From: Gemmatimonadota bacterium
GTDB taxonomy: Bacteria; GCA-2686955
Reading direction: 5' to 3'
Assembly (NCBI GenBank): GCA_002686955.1
Contig: NYZA01000213.1
Location: 1 to 17,133, forward strand
DNA length: 17,133 nt
Positions 14,253 to 17,133 of the stretch are shown piece by piece; position 1 is the first letter of the stretch; every line of letters begins with the position of its first letter. The translations under genes and the position numbers were made by a program. The notes below the pieces were generated by a model. The model had not been told where the DNA came from. It made no database searches and saw only the letters and a program-made list of their open reading frames with translations.

Positions 14253-14884
14253 CACAATTTCTCGTCCTCGTCCTTTTGCTTCTCTGCGCCGGACTTCTGG
14301 TGGCTGCCTACCGCGGGCACAAGTCGAAAGAAGAAGAGGAGAAGAGGGAGGGGGATGGAAGCGATATGCGAAATCTTTCGACTCCATCTATCGCGGACGC
14401 AAAGCACGGCGATGCTGTCACAGTCATAGGCGCGTCGGAAGATTTCGATGATCTGCATTTCACGGTCGACCGAGTCAGTACTTATCGCCGCGGAGAAGAA
14501 CGCTGGGGTGAGATCAGCGGCGTCGCCAAGAACCGCCGCATCTTCGTGGAATGGCACGACGACGATGAGATCACCCTGCTTCTTCGCCGCGCGGACGACC
14601 TGAAACTGGCCGACTTAGGCATTGGCGACGAAAATCTCGCCCGCTTCGACGAAGAGGAGTCCCGAGACAATCACATCGTCTACGATGGCGATCGCTACGA
14701 CTACAGCTTCAGCGGAGAGGTTCTCTACTCTCGCGACGGCGCCGAGGAAGAGGGTTTCTACGCGTGGGACTTCGAAGGCCAGGGCGCCATGGTGGTCTGG
14801 GTCGAGAAATGGGCTGGTGAACCCTTCGTAGTGGGCGTCTCGGAGAGGATCCTGCCGCACAACGTGACAATCCTCCGAAAGTGA
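14249..14884 (+). CDS. Membrane-anchored DUF4178 protein
   Basis: 211-aa protein. An N-terminal membrane helix (residues 4-20, LVLVLLLLCAGLLVAAY) is followed by a charged linker rich in Glu/Lys and one beta-rich DUF4178 domain (about 40-205). Domain landmarks: AKHGDAVTVIGAS, ERWGEISGVAKNRRIFVEW with the conserved Trp and Glu, DRYDYSFSGEVLYS, FYAWDFEGQGAMVVWVEKWA. The domain has no assigned biochemical activity; it recurs next to PspA, DUF350 and polyamine-related genes. The GTG start overlaps the PspA stop (GTGA). The soluble domain's side of the membrane cannot be fixed; a basic cluster right after the helix (RGHKSK) suggests the domain is cytoplasmic. Equivalent by position to YjfK of enterobacteria. 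Confidence 0.85.
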   Translation: MTQFLVLVLLLLCAGLLVAAYRGHKSKEEEEKREGDGSDMRNLSTPSIADAKHGDAVTVIGASEDFDDLHFTVDRVSTYRRGEERWGEISGVAKNRRIFVEWHDDDEITLLLRRADDLKLADLGIGDENLARFDEEESRDNHIVYDGDRYDYSFSGEVLYSRDGAEEEGFYAWDFEGQGAMVVWVEKWAGEPFVVGVSERILPHNVTILRK

Positions 14885-14894
14885 TCGGGAGACT

Positions 14895-16355
14895 ATGCAA
14901 CCGAAACCGCTCATGTACCTGGCGGCCGCGGTGGCGTGCGTCGCGCTCATTCTCACCCTCACCGGCCGAGGGGGGCTCGACGCTCGAACGCGGACCCTCT
15001 TAGAGGTCGAATCGACGAGCTACCCGCGGGCTGAAGACCAATTCACCGCGCAACGAGAGGCGATCGCCGGCTCTCTGACCGATGCCCCGGCGCTCTTCCG
15101 GCGCAAGAGCCGGCAGTGGGAGCTGAGCCTCGAAACGGCCGCGGCCCGGCTCGACGAAGGCAAGACATCGCTCCGGGGGGCCGCAGAGCTCGCGCGAGAG
15201 AACCGTGGCGAGCTTCGCCCAAAGATCGAAACCGCCCTCCTCGGCGCCCGTGAGGCCCGGATCTTCGCGTTGGCCGAGAGCGCCACGATCGAGGGCGAGA
15301 TCGAACGTCTCCTGGAATTGAGGGAAGACCGCGAGAAAACCGTGAGCGACGCCCGTGCCGATTTCGAGGCGATTCAGGCGATGAGCTTGAGCGAAACCGA
15401 ATCGCGCGTCGACCGCGCCAAGCGCGACTGGCCTCCAAAGGAGGCCGACCTTGGCCGTCGTCTCTCCGGGCTTCTGGCGACAAAAGAGAGCGCCGGAGAG
15501 GCATGGAATACGGTTCGCGCCGAAGACGCCAAGGCGAGCGATGATATTGACCTCATCGCCCTGGCAAGCGCCTCTGATCTGCTCCGCCGGGGATTGATCG
15601 ATCTCAGCGAGGCAAATGCCCATCTCGCCGCCCTCGTATCGCAGCTCTACATCTCGTGGGACAAGATCCTGGTCGACATGTCGATCGAAGAGGGCGAAGA
15701 GGTGACGTTCCAGCACAAATACCGAACCGTGCGCGTGACCGCGGGCGAGGGAGAGGCCCCGAACCCTCCGAGCGAAAAGTGGGAGGCCGTCAGCCGCGCC
15801 GATTACGAGCGACACAAAGAGAACCTCGGCATGACGGTCGCGTCGAAACCGGCGGGGCTGTACGACAGCGAAATCGACGCCGCGGCGGCCCAACCCGCCG
15901 GTTTCGCCTACATCGCCACCCCAGAAGAGGGGCGAAACGAGTACGGCCAATGGAGGCGTGACGACCGCGGGAACAGCTTTTGGGAGTTCTACGGCAAGTA
16001 CGCCTTCATGCGAAGCCTCTTTTGGGGACCGATGTACTCGCCGATCCATATGGGGGACTACCGAGGCTACCGAAGATCGTACGACGCCGGACGAAGCTAC
16101 TACGGCACGAGCCGCTCGGGTGTAAAGCAGTACGGATCGAGCGCCCAGAAGACCCGAACGCGTCTCGCATCGAGCCGATACGTCGGAAACGACGGGTTCA
16201 AAGGGAGCCGATACGAGCAATCCGGCGGCAAATACAAGGGGTCGAAGTACGAAACGAAAGCGTCGCGTTCTCGCGGAGGAACCCGCGCGGCATCGACCAG
16301 CCGGAGCCGGTCGACGCGATCCCGGAGCTCAAGCCGATCGAGGGGAGGCAAGTGA
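14895..16355 (+). CDS. Membrane-anchored coiled-coil protein with Tyr/Gly-rich and Arg/Ser-rich tail, family not recognised
   Basis: 486 aa, no family recognised. From N to C: membrane helix (7-24, MYLAAAVACVALILTLTG); about 200 residues of charged helix (30-240) with heptad-like Leu/Ala and many Glu/Arg, likely coiled coil; a mixed region (245-370) with ISWDKILVDMSIEEGEEVTF and KWEAVSRADYERHKE; a Trp/Tyr-rich stretch (about 350-385: SFWEFYGKYAFMRSLFWGPM); a Tyr/Gly/Ser/Arg low-complexity segment with imperfect repeats KGSRYE and KGSKYE; and a strongly basic tail SRSRSTRSRSSSRSRGGK. CGGGAG precedes the ATG by 4 nt. It lies 10 nt after the DUF4178 gene and its stop shares a base with the next start (TGATG), so it belongs to the same operon. 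It may be a scaffold linking the membrane to the PspA-like oligomer or to an anionic polymer, by inference only. Confidence 0.85.
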   Translation: MQPKPLMYLAAAVACVALILTLTGRGGLDARTRTLLEVESTSYPRAEDQFTAQREAIAGSLTDAPALFRRKSRQWELSLETAAARLDEGKTSLRGAAELARENRGELRPKIETALLGAREARIFALAESATIEGEIERLLELREDREKTVSDARADFEAIQAMSLSETESRVDRAKRDWPPKEADLGRRLSGLLATKESAGEAWNTVRAEDAKASDDIDLIALASASDLLRRGLIDLSEANAHLAALVSQLYISWDKILVDMSIEEGEEVTFQHKYRTVRVTAGEGEAPNPPSEKWEAVSRADYERHKENLGMTVASKPAGLYDSEIDAAAAQPAGFAYIATPEEGRNEYGQWRRDDRGNSFWEFYGKYAFMRSLFWGPMYSPIHMGDYRGYRRSYDAGRSYYGTSRSGVKQYGSSAQKTRTRLASSRYVGNDGFKGSRYEQSGGKYKGSKYETKASRSRGGTRAASTSRSRSTRSRSSSRSRGGK

Positions 16356-17133
16356 TGCCGGTACCGGAAGGACTCGCGATGAGTCTGGCATATGTCGCGT
16401 CGGGTCTTGCATTGCTGATCTTGGCCAAGATCGCAAAAGATATCACAACACCTTTTTCCATCGATGAAGAGCTAACAGCGCGCGACAACAGAGCGCTGGC
16501 TCTCAGCATATCGGGTTACTACCTGGGCGTAACGGCGATCTTCATCGGGGCCGCGACCGGCGCCGATATCGAAGCCGCGACTCGGCTCGAGGCCGCGGCG
16601 GAGCTCGGCGGCGATCTGGCCTACGCCATCGGAGGAATCGTTCTGCTCAATCTGGGCAGATGGCTTCTCGATCGCCTCGTGCTCCCTCGCTTCAGCACAC
16701 GCAAAGAGATCATCGAAGATCGCAACATCGGTACAGGGGCGGTCGAGGCCGGCGCTTATGTCGCGACGGCTTTGGTGGTGGCCGGCGCAGCTCACGGCGA
16801 GTCGGGCGGCGCGATGAGCACTCTGGCCTTCTTCGCGGCGGGGCAGGTGGCTTTGATCGCTTTCGCGAAGCTCTACGACTGGATCACACCCTACGATCTG
16901 CACGAGGAAATCGAAAGCGACAATGTTGCCGCGGGGGTGGCATTCGGTGGCAGCATGGTCGCGATCGGCGTGGTGCTCTTGCGGGCGACGATGGAGCCCT
17001 ACGTTGGCTTCGCGGAGAACGCGGGCCATTTCCTTCCCTTGATCGTGATCGGATTCGTCGCACTGGTGGTGGCGCGTTTCGTGACCGACCGAGCCCTGCT
17101 TCCCAACTCATCGCTTAGCCATGAGATCGCGAA
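16355..17133 (+). CDS. DUF350 (YjfL-like) multi-pass membrane protein, C-terminus beyond the right edge
   Basis: The visible 259 residues are an inner-membrane protein with about seven hydrophobic segments. They contain repeated units beginning with E-(I/L)-x-x-(D)-(R)N: ELTARDNRALALSISGYYLG (39-58), KEIIEDRNIGTGAVEAGAYV, EEIESDNVAAGVAFGGSMVA, and the start of a fourth (LSHEIA) at the window edge. Such paired units make up DUF350 domains, known from YjfL; at least two domains are implied here. Function is unknown. The ATG at 16355 is supported by GGGGAGG ending 6 nt upstream and by TGATG overlap with the preceding stop. An ATG eight codons later is the alternative. The start of each repeat is highly charged and follows a KD-x-x-TP-type turn (KDITTP, YDWITPYD), as in the family. 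Confidence 0.9.
   Translation, partial: MPVPEGLAMSLAYVASGLALLILAKIAKDITTPFSIDEELTARDNRALALSISGYYLGVTAIFIGAATGADIEAATRLEAAAELGGDLAYAIGGIVLLNLGRWLLDRLVLPRFSTRKEIIEDRNIGTGAVEAGAYVATALVVAGAAHGESGGAMSTLAFFAAGQVALIAFAKLYDWITPYDLHEEIESDNVAAGVAFGGSMVAIGVVLLRATMEPYVGFAENAGHFLPLIVIGFVALVVARFVTDRALLPNSSLSHEIA

Noticed and set aside
15000-16220. 406-codon minus-strand open frame
   Set aside because: Antisense of the coiled-coil/RS-tail gene, which has a ribosome binding site and operon coupling; the reverse translation shows no family features.
1-17133. CRISPR array, tRNA or rRNA genes, integron attC sites
   Set aside because: No regularly spaced direct repeats, cloverleaf-like segments with CCA-type ends or ribosomal RNA stretches were noticed on reading.

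Overview
The window is GC-rich, densely coding DNA from a Gram-negative bacterium. Envelope genes (a TolC-type outer-membrane factor, a FadL-like barrel remnant), a Hanks-type Ser/Thr kinase, a secreted CARDB protein and an EAL-HDOD regulator suggest a Myxococcota/deltaproteobacterial-like or related candidate-phylum genome. No rRNA, tRNA or marker protein is present, so this placement is weak. Many starts are non-ATG (GTG, TTG) with strong Shine-Dalgarno sites.

Left part (1-2800). The N-terminal ~331 residues of a Ser/Thr kinase run off the left edge on the minus strand. Its upstream region holds a hairpin and a 131-bp element bounded by 11-bp inverted repeats (1139-1269). Two secreted proteins follow on the plus strand: one with two PrcB_C-like halves, ending in a textbook intrinsic terminator, and a small CARDB-type protein.

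Decayed metal-efflux locus (2860-6560). An ECF sigma factor truncated after region 2.1/2.2 abuts, tail to tail, a periplasmic adaptor (CzcB/CusB type) on the minus strand. The adaptor has lost its C-terminal half and carries two in-frame stops. Upstream of it in the same operon are an intact TolC/CzcC-like gene, an M56 (BlaR1-like) membrane metallopeptidase and a BlaI/MecI/CopY repressor. The genes are coupled by ATGA overlaps or a 4-nt gap. The operon starts at a recognisable promoter overlapped by an 8-bp inverted-repeat operator. It looks like a derepressible efflux operon whose pump half was deleted.

Transport and metabolism (6672-10634). This part holds a CNT nucleoside transporter, a GNAT acetyltransferase of the phosphinothricin/methionine type, a convergent short-chain dehydrogenase whose 3' end overlaps the acetyltransferase, and an AzgA/NCS2-type purine permease. 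The two permeases suggest nucleoside/nucleobase salvage.

Scar (10635-11742). An internally deleted, frame-shifted FadL-like outer-membrane protein is followed by about 250 bp of palindrome-rich DNA without a convincing gene, possibly a mobile-element remnant.

Right part (11743-17133). A minus-strand EAL-HDOD (YuxH-type) protein is divergent from a tightly packed plus-strand operon: a YbjN/YjfI-like small protein, a PspA/IM30 (YjfJ-like) protein, a DUF4178 membrane protein, a 486-aa membrane-anchored coiled-coil protein with an Arg/Ser-rich tail, and a DUF350 (YjfL-like) multi-pass protein cut by the right edge. This matches in outline the poorly understood yjfIJKL-type membrane-stress/polyamine-linked neighbourhoods. 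The coiled-coil/RS-tail protein is the least familiar member and the most interesting target. The genes just beyond the right edge would be decisive.
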